Of a stretch of 64,000 nt of DNA, positions 1 to 8,945 are shown in pieces. How positions within the stretch are numbered: position 1 is the stretch's first letter; each line of letters opens with the position of its first letter. Position numbers and translations under genes: made by a program. The notes beneath the pieces are model-generated. The model had not been told where the DNA came from. It saw only the letters and a program-made list of their open reading frames with translations, and ran no database searches. The DNA comes from an uncultured Alistipes sp. (GTDB lineage: Bacteria > Bacteroidota > Bacteroidia > Bacteroidales > Rikenellaceae), in contig CAAGGR010000115.1 of assembly GCA_900769445.1 (NCBI GenBank), positions 98,170 to 162,169 on the forward strand. The letters are read 5' to 3'.

Positions 1-7
1 TTCCGAG

Positions 8-30
8 TGTTCCGGATGTTCCGGATGTTC
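8..30. repeat. 9-bp tandem repeat beside a small hairpin
   Basis: The unit TGTTCCGGA occurs twice in tandem and a third copy decays into a 7-bp stem (TTCGCTC/GAGCGAA, 28-44). It lies just past the stop of the minus-strand cyclo-ligase gene. No T-run follows, so termination is doubtful. Confidence 0.5.
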
Positions 31-62
31 GCTCGCGGAGCGAAACATACTTTTCACTTCAA

Positions 63-599
63 CTATCCAACGACCACCTCGTCAACCTTGATGTCGTGAG
101 GGTCGTGGGGTAGTGAGTCGAAGATTTGACAGGCGTAGGCGATGCCGATTTTGTAGGCTCTAAATCCACTGAGGGACATATATTTATCGTAGAAACCGCC
201 ACCGCGGCCAAGGCGTTCGCCAGAGTGGGTGAATGCTCGTGCAGGTACGATGATAAGGTCTATTTCAGCAGGCGAAACCTCCTCGTCTCCAATTGGCTCT
301 TCGATGCCAAACGAGCCTGTCTGCATCTTGTCGGGGGCGTAGTCGTAGAAGCGCATAACATCGCCTTCAACACGTGGAACAATGATGCGCTTACCCATCT
401 CTAACCAAGCCTTCAAGGCGTATTCTGTGGAGACCTCATCCTTCATCGAGGCAAAGAGTGCGATGCACATAGCATCGGTGAAGTGGTTGTTTTGCTCGAT
501 TGTGGTAAATATTTTTGTGGCGCTCAGACTCTTTTGCTCAGGGGTTAACTCCTTAATTCTTCTGCGCACTTCGGCTCTGATTTCTGATTTCTCCATCAT
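63..599 (-). CDS. 5-formyltetrahydrofolate cyclo-ligase
   Basis: A 178-residue cytosolic enzyme that would convert 5-formyl-THF to 5,10-methenyl-THF using ATP, in folate one-carbon metabolism. The family's C-terminal GRGGGFYDKY segment, which binds nucleotide and Mg, is present, as is the basic N-terminal helix with EIRAEVRRR. The frame is open for 42 codons upstream, but homologues begin near MMEKSEIR, so I start at 599. A TAnnTTTG promoter at 620-649 leaves a leader of about 15 nt, which fits this start. It is divergent from the frd operon. Length is normal for the family. Confidence 0.9.
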   Translation of the reverse strand: MMEKSEIRAEVRRRIKELTPEQKSLSATKIFTTIEQNNHFTDAMCIALFASMKDEVSTEYALKAWLEMGKRIIVPRVEGDVMRFYDYAPDKMQTGSFGIEEPIGDEEVSPAEIDLIIVPARAFTHSGERLGRGGGFYDKYMSLSGFRAYKIGIAYACQIFDSLPHDPHDIKVDEVVVG

Positions 600-619
600 A
601 TCTTCACTATTATTCGCTA

Positions 620-649
620 CAAATGTACCAAAAAATTGCTTTTTCTCAA
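620..649 (-). promoter_or_regulatory. Promoter of the cyclo-ligase gene
   Basis: On the minus strand TACATTTG (620-627) is preceded by TTG (647-649) with a 19-bp spacer, the Bacteroidetes -7/-33 pattern. Confidence 0.7.
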
Positions 650-679
650 TATTTAGGCCATAAAAACTCCCTTTTACTA

Positions 680-709
680 TTGTTATTATATAAACAATTC
701 TTATCTTTG
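680..709 (+). promoter_or_regulatory. Promoter of the frdCAB operon
   Basis: TTG at 680-682 and TATCTTTG at 702-709 with a 19-bp spacer match the Bacteroidetes sigma consensus. The implied 5' leader to frdC is about 85 nt, long for this window. Confidence 0.75.
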
Positions 710-801
710 CAGTAATGTTTGCCACTATGCGCTGTTGGCGGAGGGTGGCTGTTGATAGAGGACAAACTATTTATTTAATATTTTCTTAAAATTTTTACAC
801 T

Positions 802-1515
802 ATGAGCTGTTTTTTAACTAATTCGTCAGTGGGAAAGAAGCTTGTTATGAGTATTACTGGATGCTTCCTTGTACTCTTCCTCCTTTTCCATATGTCAATG
901 AACCTTACCATGCTTTTCAGCTATGAGGCTTATAACATGGTATGTGAGTTCCTCGGTGCTAACTGGTATGCTCTTGTGGCAACAGTTATCCTTGCGGCAG
1001 GTGTAGCGGTTCACTTCATCTACGCATTCATCCTTACTATCAACAACTACCGCGCTCGTGGTACTCAGCGTTATGCTGTTACCGTTAAGGAGAAGGGTGT
1101 TGCTTGGGCTTCTAAGAACATGCTTGTTCTTGGTATCATCGTAGTTCTTGGTCTTGGTCTTCACCTTGTACACTTCTGGTCTAAGATGCAGCTTGTGGAG
1201 ATTATGGGTCATCACGCTGCTGTTGTAGGTGGCTTGGAGATTGCTGCTACTAATGGTGCTGCTCTTATGATGGTTACATTCTCAAAGTGGTACAACGTTG
1301 TTCTTTACCTTGTATGGTTTGCCGCTTTGTGGTTCCATCTTACACACGGTGTATGGTCAATGTTCCAGACTGTAGGTTGGGCAAACGACACTTGGTATCC
1401 ACGCTTGAAGTGTGTTGCTAACATCGTTGCAACCCTTATCTTCCTCGGTTTTGCTATCGTAGCAGTATATTGCTTCTGCGTTACATCGCCAGAGCTTATT
1501 CTATCTCTTATCTAA
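802..1515 (+). CDS. frdC: Fumarate reductase/succinate dehydrogenase cytochrome b subunit
   Basis: The 237-residue di-haem b-type membrane anchor of quinol:fumarate reductase, which passes menaquinol electrons to FrdB. About five hydrophobic helices are visible (roughly 15-38, 56-80, 106-125, 165-185, 205-228). Candidate haem-ligand histidines lie in or next to them: H30, H71, H121/H124, H179/H182. It is first in frdC-frdA-frdB with a 40-bp gap to frdA. The operon uses strongly biased codons (GGT, CGT, GCT), as expected for highly expressed genes. In anaerobic Bacteroidales this complex normally runs as fumarate reductase, giving succinate; that direction is inferred. Confidence 0.93.
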   Translation: MSCFLTNSSVGKKLVMSITGCFLVLFLLFHMSMNLTMLFSYEAYNMVCEFLGANWYALVATVILAAGVAVHFIYAFILTINNYRARGTQRYAVTVKEKGVAWASKNMLVLGIIVVLGLGLHLVHFWSKMQLVEIMGHHAAVVGGLEIAATNGAALMMVTFSKWYNVVLYLVWFAALWFHLTHGVWSMFQTVGWANDTWYPRLKCVANIVATLIFLGFAIVAVYCFCVTSPELILSLI

Positions 1516-1555
1516 TTGACCAATAATTATTGATAACAATAAAAACTAAATAGAT

Positions 1556-3502
1556 ATGGCTTATAAATTAGATGCGAAAACTCCTGCTGGCGAGTTGGCC
1601 CAGAAGTGGAGCAATCATAAGGCTGCTATCAAGGTGGTGAGCCCTGCTAATAAGCGTAAGTTGGATATTATCGTTGTAGGTACAGGTCTTGGCGGTGCAT
1701 CTGCAGCTGCTTCACTTGGTGAGCTTGGTTACAACGTAAAGATTTTCTGCATCTCTGACTCTCCACGTCGTGCGCACTCTATCGCTGCACAGGGTGGTAT
1801 CAACGCTGCAAAGAACTATCAGAACGATAACGACTCTGTATATCGTCTATTCTATGATACAATCAAGGGTGGTGATTACCGCGCACGTGAGGCTAACGTA
1901 TACCGTTTGGCTGAGGTATCTAACCTAATTATTGACCAGTGCGTAGCACAGGGTGTACCTTTTGCTCGTGAGTACGGTGGTTTGTTGGCTAACCGTTCAT
2001 TCGGTGGTGCTCAGGTATCTCGTACATTCTATGCTCGTGGTCAGACCGGTCAGCAGCTTTTGCTTGGTGCTTATGCAGCTTTGAACAAGGAGATCGCTGC
2101 AGGCTCTGTAAAGTCATACCCACGTCATGAGATGTTGGATGTCGTTATCGAGAATGGCGAGGCTTGTGGTATCATCGCTCGTAACCTTGTAACAGGTGAG
2201 ATTGAGCGTCATGGCGCACACGCTGTTGTTATCGCTACTGGTGGTTACGGTAACGTATTCTTCCTATCTACAAATGCGATGGCATCTAACGGCTCAGCAG
2301 CATTCCAGTGCTACCGTAAGGGTGCTGGTTTCGCTAACCCTTGCTTCACTCAGATTCACCCAACATGTATCCCAGTACACGGTACACAGCAGTCTAAGTT
2401 GACTTTGATGTCTGAGTCATTGCGTAACGATGGTCGTATCTGGGTTCCTAAGAAGATGGAGGATGTAGAGGCTATCCGTAAGGGTACTAAGAAGCCATCT
2501 GATATCGCTGAGGCAGACCGCGACTACTACTTGGAGCGTCGTTACCCTGCGTTTGGTAACCTCGTGCCTCGTGATGTTGCATCACGTGCTGCTAAGGAGC
2601 GTTGCGACGCTGGTTTTGGTGTTAACGAGACAGGTTTGGCTGTATTCCTCGATTTCAAGACCGCTATCGAGCGCCTTGGTAAGGATACTATTAAGCAGCG
2701 TTATGGTAACCTCTTCGATATGTATGAGGAGATTACAGACGTTAATCCATACGAGCAGCCAATGCAGATCTTCCCCGCTGTACACTACACAATGGGTGGT
2801 ATCTGGGTTGACTACAACCTTATGACAACAATCCCAGGTTTGTACGCTATTGGTGAGGCTAACTTCTCAGATCACGGTGCTAACCGTCTTGGTGCATCTG
2901 CTCTTATGCAGGGTCTTGCAGATGGTTACTTCGTGTTGCCATATACAATTGGTGATTACCTATCTAAGAAGATTCAGGCACCTAAGGTTAAGACTGATAC
3001 TCCTGCTTTCGATGAGGCAGAGAAGGGCGTACGTGCTCGTATCGAGCGTTTGTTCGCTATTAAGGGTAGCCAGTCTGTAGACGATATCCACAAGCGTCTT
3101 GGTCTTATCATGTGGGATAACGTTGGTATGGCTCGTACTAAGGAGTCATTGGAGAAGGCTATCGTAGAGATTCAGGCTTTGCGTAAGGAGTTCTACAAGG
3201 ATTTGAAGCTTGTAGGCGATAACGAGTCATTCAACGTAGAGTTGGAGAAGGCACTTCGTTTGGAGGACTTCTTGGAGTTGGGTGAGCTTATGGCACGTGA
3301 CGCTTTGAACCGTGAGGAGTCTTGCGGTGGTCACTTCCGTTCTGAGCACCAGACTGAGGATGGTGAGGCTTTGCGTCACGACGACAAGTTTGCTTATGCA
3401 GCAGTTTGGGAGTACAAGGGTATGGACAACGAGCCAGAGATGACTATCGAGCAGCTCGACTACGAGTTCGTACACCGTGCACAGCGTAACTACAAAGACT
3501 AA
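1556..3502 (+). CDS. frdA: Fumarate reductase flavoprotein subunit
   Basis: The 648-residue catalytic FAD subunit reducing fumarate to succinate on the cytoplasmic face. The dinucleotide-binding GTGLGG motif is at 42-47. H74 in AHSIAAQGG is the expected covalent FAD attachment residue. The HPT segment and HYTMGGI, both near the active site, and the C-terminal FAD-binding GEANFSDHGANRLG are all present. Length agrees with the Bacteroides-type enzyme. It sits between the cytochrome b and iron-sulfur subunits in one transcription unit. Confidence 0.96.
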   Translation: MAYKLDAKTPAGELAQKWSNHKAAIKVVSPANKRKLDIIVVGTGLGGASAAASLGELGYNVKIFCISDSPRRAHSIAAQGGINAAKNYQNDNDSVYRLFYDTIKGGDYRAREANVYRLAEVSNLIIDQCVAQGVPFAREYGGLLANRSFGGAQVSRTFYARGQTGQQLLLGAYAALNKEIAAGSVKSYPRHEMLDVVIENGEACGIIARNLVTGEIERHGAHAVVIATGGYGNVFFLSTNAMASNGSAAFQCYRKGAGFANPCFTQIHPTCIPVHGTQQSKLTLMSESLRNDGRIWVPKKMEDVEAIRKGTKKPSDIAEADRDYYLERRYPAFGNLVPRDVASRAAKERCDAGFGVNETGLAVFLDFKTAIERLGKDTIKQRYGNLFDMYEEITDVNPYEQPMQIFPAVHYTMGGIWVDYNLMTTIPGLYAIGEANFSDHGANRLGASALMQGLADGYFVLPYTIGDYLSKKIQAPKVKTDTPAFDEAEKGVRARIERLFAIKGSQSVDDIHKRLGLIMWDNVGMARTKESLEKAIVEIQALRKEFYKDLKLVGDNESFNVELEKALRLEDFLELGELMARDALNREESCGGHFRSEHQTEDGEALRHDDKFAYAAVWEYKGMDNEPEMTIEQLDYEFVHRAQRNYKD

Positions 3503-3536
3503 TTTTTTGGCGTTAAACTTTAATAAGGATTAAACT

Positions 3537-4280
3537 ATGAATTTTAAGTTAAAGATATGGCGTCAAAGAGACGCTAAGTCACAGGGTGCATTCGAGACCT
3601 ATGAGGTTAAGAATATCTCAGCGGATACTTCATTCCTTGAGATGATGGACATCCTAAACAACGACCTTATCCACGCAGGTAAGGAGCCAGTAGCATTCGA
3701 CCACGACTGCCGCGAGGGTATCTGCGGTATGTGTTCTATGCACATCAACGGCCACGCACACGGTCCATCACAGGCGGTTACTACTTGCCAGATGTACATG
3801 CGTAAGTTCGAGGATGGCTCTACCATCACTATCGAGCCATGGCGTTCAGCTGCATTCCCAGTAATCCGCGACCTTGTTGTAGATCGTGGTGCTTACGATA
3901 AGATTTTGCAGGCTGGTGGTTTTATCTCAGTTCGTACTAACTCAGTACCTGATGGTAACGCTATTCCAATTCCTAAGGCAGATGCTGACGAGTCTATGGA
4001 CGCAGCAGCATGCGTAGGTTGCGGTGCTTGTGCTGCTACATGTAAGAACGGCTCTGCAATGTTGTTCGTTGCAGCTCGCGTATCTTCACTTGCTAAGTTG
4101 CCACAGGGTCGCGTAGAGGGCGCACGTCGTGCAAAGGCTATGGTTGCTAAGATGGATGAGTTGGGCTTCGGTAACTGTACTAACACAGGTGCTTGCCAGG
4201 CTCAGTGTCCTAAGTCAATCTCTATCGCACACATCGCTCGCCTTAACCGTGAGTTCTTGGCTGCGAAGTTGCAGGACTAA
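3537..4280 (+). CDS. frdB: Fumarate reductase iron-sulfur subunit
   Basis: This 247-residue subunit relays electrons from FrdC to the FAD of FrdA. The N-terminal ferredoxin-like domain has [2Fe-2S] ligands C58, C63, C66 and C84. The C-terminal domain has C159-x2-C162-x2-C165-x3-C169, plus C214, C220 and C224 for the [4Fe-4S] and [3Fe-4S] clusters. It is the last gene of frdCAB. An AAGGA sequence sits about 10 nt before the start, one of few Shine-Dalgarno-like sites here. A strong terminator follows 20 bp downstream. Confidence 0.96.
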   Translation: MNFKLKIWRQRDAKSQGAFETYEVKNISADTSFLEMMDILNNDLIHAGKEPVAFDHDCREGICGMCSMHINGHAHGPSQAVTTCQMYMRKFEDGSTITIEPWRSAAFPVIRDLVVDRGAYDKILQAGGFISVRTNSVPDGNAIPIPKADADESMDAAACVGCGACAATCKNGSAMLFVAARVSSLAKLPQGRVEGARRAKAMVAKMDELGFGNCTNTGACQAQCPKSISIAHIARLNREFLAAKLQD

Positions 4281-4300
4281 TACATATATATAATATATGT

Positions 4301-4336
4301 GTAGGGCTATCCGAAAGTGGGTGGCCCTACTTTTTT
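4301..4336 (+). terminator. Terminator of frdCAB
   Basis: A 12-bp stem, GTAGGGCTATCC/GGGTGGCCCTAC with two G-T pairs, has loop GAAAGT and is followed by six T. Confidence 0.9.
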
Positions 4337-4495
4337 GCTTTTTGAGGGAGCATAACAAGCGTACGAATAAGACAAAAGTTAATATTTTTATAGCGTAGAC
4401 TGCAATCATCTCTCTGGATTGGCTATGTAGAGATACCTCCCAATATTCTGCTATATTGATGCGAATATTATTCCAAGTATTGCGCATTCTATCCC

Positions 4496-4526
4496 TTTGT
4501 TTACCTTAAATTACACAATACTTTTG
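4496..4526 (+). promoter_or_regulatory. Promoter of the epimerase gene
   Basis: TTTG (4496-4499) and TACTTTTG (4519-4526) are separated by 19 bp. The start codon lies 33 nt past the -7 box. Confidence 0.75.
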
Positions 4527-4558
4527 CAGCGTGATAAATGCTTAAATGTTAATTGTGT

Positions 4559-5569
4559 ATGAATAATGTCGTTTATTTGGTAACAGGAGCTGCGGGATTC
4601 TTGGGTAGCAATATTTGTGCTCAGCTACTTGAGCGAGGAGAAAAGGTGCGAGCCTTTGTTCTTAATGGAGACAGGAGTGTTGAGTATCTTCCCCAAGATG
4701 TTGAGATTGTTTATGGCGATCTATGTAATAAGGAGTCGTTAAGAGGCTTTTTTAAGGTTGATGAGGGAGTTGAGACGATATGTATTCATGTGGCAAGTGT
4801 AGTAACTGTAAATCCGAATTATCGTAAACTTGTTTTGGATGTCAATGTCGGAGGTACTGAGAATATTGTAGATATGTGTTTGGAACATCCTGAGTGCAGA
4901 AATCTTGTCTATGTGAGTTCTACAGGCGCTATTCCCGAGAGACCGCATAACGAACTTATTAAGGAGGTTGCAGAGTTTGATCTTGATAAGGTTGTTGGTT
5001 GGTATTCCAAGAGTAAGGCTATGGCAACAAATAATGTGTTTACAGCGGTAAAAGAGAGGGGTTTGAAGGCTTGCGTTGTATATCCTACAGGTATATTTGG
5101 CCCTAATGATTATGCTTTAAGTGAAACAACATCAACTATAATCAAGATTATTAAGGGTGATATGCCTATAGGTATAGATGGCTCGTTTAATATCGTGGAT
5201 GTTCGTGATCTTGCTGCTGGATGTATTGCCGCTGCTGATAAAGGTCGTGTTGGAGAGGGGTATATTCTCGGCAATGAGGTTGTTAAATTGAAGAAGTTGA
5301 GTAAGATACTTCATAATAGCTTGGGTTGTAAGCCTATAAAGATGTATCTTCCGATTTGGCTTGCTGAGTTCATCGCTAAAAGAATGGAGAAAAAGGCTGC
5401 TAAGAGTGGAGAAATGCCTATGATGACAACATTCTCGGTGTATAATCTAAAGCGAAACAATCGTTTCGATTATAGTAAGGCGGTAAAGGAACTCGGTTAT
5501 AAGGTAAGACCAATAGAGCAGACACTTATAGATGAAGCTAACTGGTTGCGTGATAACGGACTTATCTAA
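4559..5569 (+). CDS. NAD-dependent epimerase/dehydratase family protein
   Basis: A 336-residue extended short-chain dehydrogenase/reductase. The Rossmann motif GAAGFLG lies near the N terminus, the serine of the catalytic triad is in YVSSTGA, and the Tyr-x3-Lys pair is in YSKSK. The pattern is closest to dihydroflavonol-reductase or 3-beta-HSD-like members. The substrate cannot be read from sequence. The frame opens with TTG at 4553, but ATG at 4559 is the better start. It is monocistronic, between its own promoter and a hairpin at 5652. Confidence 0.85.
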   Translation: MNNVVYLVTGAAGFLGSNICAQLLERGEKVRAFVLNGDRSVEYLPQDVEIVYGDLCNKESLRGFFKVDEGVETICIHVASVVTVNPNYRKLVLDVNVGGTENIVDMCLEHPECRNLVYVSSTGAIPERPHNELIKEVAEFDLDKVVGWYSKSKAMATNNVFTAVKERGLKACVVYPTGIFGPNDYALSETTSTIIKIIKGDMPIGIDGSFNIVDVRDLAAGCIAAADKGRVGEGYILGNEVVKLKKLSKILHNSLGCKPIKMYLPIWLAEFIAKRMEKKAAKSGEMPMMTTFSVYNLKRNNRFDYSKAVKELGYKVRPIEQTLIDEANWLRDNGLI

Positions 5570-5651
5570 TTTAGCAATATGATGTTGCTATATATCCCGC
5601 CTACGAATATATAGGTTTTGATATGGGTGGTTGATAAAAATAGCAAACAAC

Positions 5652-5698
5652 AGAGTGGCGTACGAAGCGAGCATTGCTCCTACTTCATACGCCACTCT
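5652..5698. terminator. Hairpin between convergent genes
   Basis: Outer stem AGAGTGGCGTA/TACGCCACTCT is perfect, followed by GAAG/CTTC and an inner GAGC-ATT-GCTC loop. It separates the epimerase (plus) from the small HTH gene (minus). A T-rich tract follows only on the minus side. Confidence 0.6.
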
Positions 5699-5738
5699 CA
5701 GTTATATAGCATCTTTGTTCGATACTCTATGTGTTGGC

Positions 5739-5918
5739 TTACTTCGCTGGCGCCCACTTACAACGCACTGGCGATACAATTGCGCCCTCCTCCTTAAGCT
5801 CCTTCATAGCCTTGTCTACCTCCTTACGGTCAAGACCACTAAGCTCTGCAATCTTACCTGCGTTCATAGGCTCACCAGCCTCTACCATTGTTGCCAATAC
5901 TCTCTCCTTTGCATTCAT
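5739..5918 (-). CDS. Small winged-helix transcriptional regulator-like protein
   Basis: A 59-residue open frame that reads as a compact helix-turn-helix. The recognition region is AGKIAELSGLDRKEVDKAMK, followed by a basic, beta-wing-like end with IVSPVRCKW. I recognise it as similar to tiny conserved 'transcriptional regulator' proteins of Bacteroidales. It starts 23 bp downstream of the 68-residue Cys-rich gene and probably shares its promoter at 6191. Codon use matches the core genome. The target is unknown. Confidence 0.75.
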   Translation of the reverse strand: MNAKERVLATMVEAGEPMNAGKIAELSGLDRKEVDKAMKELKEEGAIVSPVRCKWAPAK

Positions 5919-5941
5919 ACTTTTAATGTTTTTATTAGTTT

Positions 5942-6148
5942 TTAGTAATTATAATTTCTTAACTCAAGTGTTATCTCTCGATATGATCTGCGACCTTCGA
6001 TATACTCCTCGTAGACTATCTCTGCATCACGCCCTCTGAGCATATTGCACTTGCCACATAGCTCGCAGCTGCACATACATCGCCATCTATCCTGTACATA
6101 CTCTAACCGCTCCTCGCGAGTGCTATTCTCAACCTCTGGCGCAAACAT
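5942..6148 (-). CDS. Conserved small cysteine-rich protein
   Basis: A 68-residue soluble protein with a Cys cluster C24, C26, C28, C31 and C34, the last three spaced as C-x2-C-x2-C. The C-terminal segment EGRRSYREITLELRN is charged. The cysteines suggest a metal or Fe-S site, but no function is established. It has a good promoter (6191-6221) and is followed by the 59-residue HTH gene, so the pair may form one regulatory unit. It resembles uncharacterised Bacteroidales proteins I have seen; confidence is in the gene, not a function. Confidence 0.75.
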   Translation of the reverse strand: MFAPEVENSTREERLEYVQDRWRCMCSCELCGKCNMLRGRDAEIVYEEYIEGRRSYREITLELRNYNY

Positions 6149-6190
6149 ATCTACCTATCTTTAGTCCATCATATCTCTTGTTTTCTGTTG

Positions 6191-6221
6191 CAAAAGTAAT
6201 ACAAATTTCTATAAGTGCAAA
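6191..6221 (-). promoter_or_regulatory. Promoter of the Cys-rich/HTH gene pair
   Basis: On the minus strand TACTTTTG (6191-6198) has TTTG (6218-6221) 19 bp upstream. Confidence 0.7.
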
Positions 6222-6278
6222 TCGGAAATTTTGATTAAGTTATAAGCTTAGCTTATGTAGGCGTATAAATAGAAGAGA

Positions 6279-6305
6279 GGCTATCCACACATTGGATAGC
6301 CCCTC
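6279..6305 (-). terminator. Terminator of pheT
   Basis: The stem GGCTATCC/GGATAGCC with a 7-nt loop is extended by GAG/CTC pairing past a bulge. It lies about 25 bp after the pheT stop, with a moderately T-rich tail on the minus strand. Confidence 0.75.
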
Positions 6306-6329
6306 AATCAGAATATATGTAGTATTCTA

Positions 6330-8795
6330 CTACTTACGAATCTCTGCGCCAGCCTTCTGCTCCAACTGAGTCTGAAGGTTTGCCATAGTGCGCTCAATCT
6401 GCTTATCGGTAAGAGTCTGGCTCTTATCCTCAAGGATAAAGCTCAAGGCGTAAGACTTCTTGCCCTCTGGGAGCTTGTCGCCCTCGTAAACGTCGAACAA
6501 CGATACCGACTTAAGCAACTTCTTCTCTGTAGCAAACGCAATAGAGCGAAGCTGTGAGAATGTAACACTCTTATTTACAAGGAGTGCCAAGTCGCGCTTA
6601 ACCTCAGGGAACTTCGAAAGCTCCTTGAACTGCACCTTCGACTTCTTGGTCATCTTGATAAGCTGGTCGAAGTCGATTTCGGCGAAGTATACCTCCTGCT
6701 TGATATCGAACTTCTTGCGTACGATAGGCGATACAACACCCATGCGCAATACCTCCTTAGGTCCCTGCTTAAATACGATAGCATCAGCATATAGGTCGCA
6801 ATCGAGGCTCTCGCACTGCAAAGAGTAGAGGTCGATGCCGAAGCGCTTCAAAAGCTTCTCAACCATAGCGCGTAGTGTGAAGAATGATGATGCCTCAGCC
6901 TTTGAGTTCCACGATAGCTGTGTTGCAAGACCAGTAACGGTGATACCGATGCGGTAGCTCTCCTCGTACTTAGCAAGGGCATTCTCCTCCGATGCCTTCT
7001 CCTCAGCGAATGCGTAGCAGTTACCCACCTCGTACATCTTGAGATTACCGTTACGGCGGTTAACATTAAGCTCCACGGCCTCCAAGGCGTTGAACATAAG
7101 CGTCTGGCGCATAACATTCAAGTCCTGAGATAGCGGGTTTAGAATCTTAACGCAACGCTCCACAGGGTATGACTTGCTCTGCTCGTAGTAAGCCGCCTTA
7201 GTAAGCGAGTTCGACATAATCTCGGTGTAACCATTAGCCGAGAGGTAGTCCGATGCTACATTTTGCAAACGTGCCTTATCAGGTTTTGGAGCGTATGATA
7301 GGGTAGAGTTAACGTGGTCAGAAATCTCGATGTTGTTGTAGCCGTATACGCGGAGTACATCCTCGATAAGGTCTGCCTCGCGCTGTACATCCACGCGGTA
7401 TGGTGGAACAGCCACGTTCAATACCTCGCCCTCACGGCTTAGTACCTTAACATCCAATGCCTCAAGGATGGTCATGAAAGTATGCTCTGGGATATCCTTG
7501 CCGATAAGCTTGCGAGCGCGCTCCAATGAGAACTCAAACTCGAAATCCTTCGCTGGGGTAGGGTTGATGTCGATAATCTCAGATGTTATGCGACCACCAG
7601 CCAACTCCTGCATAAGCATCGCAGCACGTTTAAGCGCGTAAACCTGGATATTTGGGTCGATACCACGCTCGAAACGGAACGATGCATCGGTGTTAAGACC
7701 GAAACGCTTTGCAGTCTTACGCACCCATACAGGGTTGAAGTATGCACTCTCGATAAATACATTAACAGTCTCGTCGCTAATGCCTGAGTCCTGACCGCCA
7801 TATACACCAGCAATACACATTGGGCGCTCTGCCGAGCAAATCATAAGGTCGTTAGCGGTGAGTGTGCGCTCAACACCATCAAGTGTTACGAACTTCTCGC
7901 CCTCCTGAGCCGAGCGTACCACAACCTTGCCACCCTCAATCTTATCTGCATCGAAGGCGTGTAGTGGCTGACCAAGCTCAAAGAGAACGTAGTTTGTGAT
8001 ATCCACAAGGTTGTTCTTAGGGTTGATGCCCGCAGCGCGCAACTCATTCTGCATCCACTCTGGCGATGGCGCAATCTTGCAACCGCTTACGGTGATACCT
8101 GCATATCGTGGTGCTGCCTCACGGTTTACAACTTCCACCTCTATAGTGCGTGATGTATCGTCAACCTTGAAGCCCTCGACTGATGGGAGCTTGTACTCTA
8201 CGCGCTCGCCACGACTCTTGAGATATGCTGCCAAGTCGCGCGCAACGCCGATGTGTGATGCTGCATCTACGCGGTTAGGGGTGAGACCAATACCGATAAG
8301 GTAGTCGTCAGCGATATGTAGATACTCCTTAGCAGGTGTGCCAACAACAGCCTCTGCAGGAAGCTCCATAATACCCTCGTGGTTGCGACCGATACCCAAC
8401 TCATCCTCAGCACAGAGCATACCGAGCGACTCAACACCGCGAATCTTACTACGCTTAATCTTGAACTCCTCGTCAGAGTCGATAGGGTATAGCACAGCGC
8501 CCACTGTAGCGCACATAACCTTAAGACCCTTGCGGCAGTTAGCTGCACCGCAGACAATCTGCAAAGGTGCCTCTGCGCCTACATCTACGGTTGTGATGTG
8601 TAGGTGGTCAGAATCTGGGTGATCCTCACAAGTGAGTACCTCGCCTACGACCACACCATTCAAGCCGCCCTTGATGGTCTCTATCTTCTCGAACTCCTCA
8701 ACCTCAAGACCGAGTTCGGTTAGTATCTCCGCCATACGCTCAGCAGTGATATCTGCGTCAAGATAGCGTTTTAGCCAGTTATATGAAATGTTCAT
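6330..8795 (-). CDS. pheT: Phenylalanine--tRNA ligase beta subunit
   Basis: The 821-residue beta chain of the cytosolic alpha2-beta2 synthetase that charges tRNA-Phe. The N-terminal EMAP/OB-type tRNA-binding domain (about 40-150, with GVVVGEVLTCEDHPDSD) is followed by the B3/B4 editing region, the B5 domain and the catalytic-like core. The C-terminal anticodon-binding FDX-ACB domain has KFPEVKRDLALLVN. Length is typical for Bacteroidales. pheS is not in the window, so the subunits are unlinked. The gene has its own promoter (8843-8874) and terminator. Confidence 0.96.
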   Translation of the reverse strand: MNISYNWLKRYLDADITAERMAEILTELGLEVEEFEKIETIKGGLNGVVVGEVLTCEDHPDSDHLHITTVDVGAEAPLQIVCGAANCRKGLKVMCATVGAVLYPIDSDEEFKIKRSKIRGVESLGMLCAEDELGIGRNHEGIMELPAEAVVGTPAKEYLHIADDYLIGIGLTPNRVDAASHIGVARDLAAYLKSRGERVEYKLPSVEGFKVDDTSRTIEVEVVNREAAPRYAGITVSGCKIAPSPEWMQNELRAAGINPKNNLVDITNYVLFELGQPLHAFDADKIEGGKVVVRSAQEGEKFVTLDGVERTLTANDLMICSAERPMCIAGVYGGQDSGISDETVNVFIESAYFNPVWVRKTAKRFGLNTDASFRFERGIDPNIQVYALKRAAMLMQELAGGRITSEIIDINPTPAKDFEFEFSLERARKLIGKDIPEHTFMTILEALDVKVLSREGEVLNVAVPPYRVDVQREADLIEDVLRVYGYNNIEISDHVNSTLSYAPKPDKARLQNVASDYLSANGYTEIMSNSLTKAAYYEQSKSYPVERCVKILNPLSQDLNVMRQTLMFNALEAVELNVNRRNGNLKMYEVGNCYAFAEEKASEENALAKYEESYRIGITVTGLATQLSWNSKAEASSFFTLRAMVEKLLKRFGIDLYSLQCESLDCDLYADAIVFKQGPKEVLRMGVVSPIVRKKFDIKQEVYFAEIDFDQLIKMTKKSKVQFKELSKFPEVKRDLALLVNKSVTFSQLRSIAFATEKKLLKSVSLFDVYEGDKLPEGKKSYALSFILEDKSQTLTDKQIERTMANLQTQLEQKAGAEIRK

Positions 8796-8842
8796 AATAT
8801 GTTGTTTTTAATTATTTGTCCAAGCACATAGCTATAATCGCA

Positions 8843-8874
8843 CAAAGATAGAAAAAAAAAGTGGAAAGGACAAA
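8843..8874 (-). promoter_or_regulatory. Promoter of pheT
   Basis: TATCTTTG (8843-8850) with TTTG (8871-8874) 20 bp upstream on the minus strand. Confidence 0.7.
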
Positions 8875-8945
8875 CGACATTTGCCTGAATATGCAATATA
8901 TAGTCGTTGTTATCCTTCCCACGTTCTATTTGTGAGGATATTGGG

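Noticed and set aside
28..44. Terminator of the cyclo-ligase gene
   Set aside because: The 7-bp stem is real, but there is no T-run on the minus strand; only recorded as part of the repeat.
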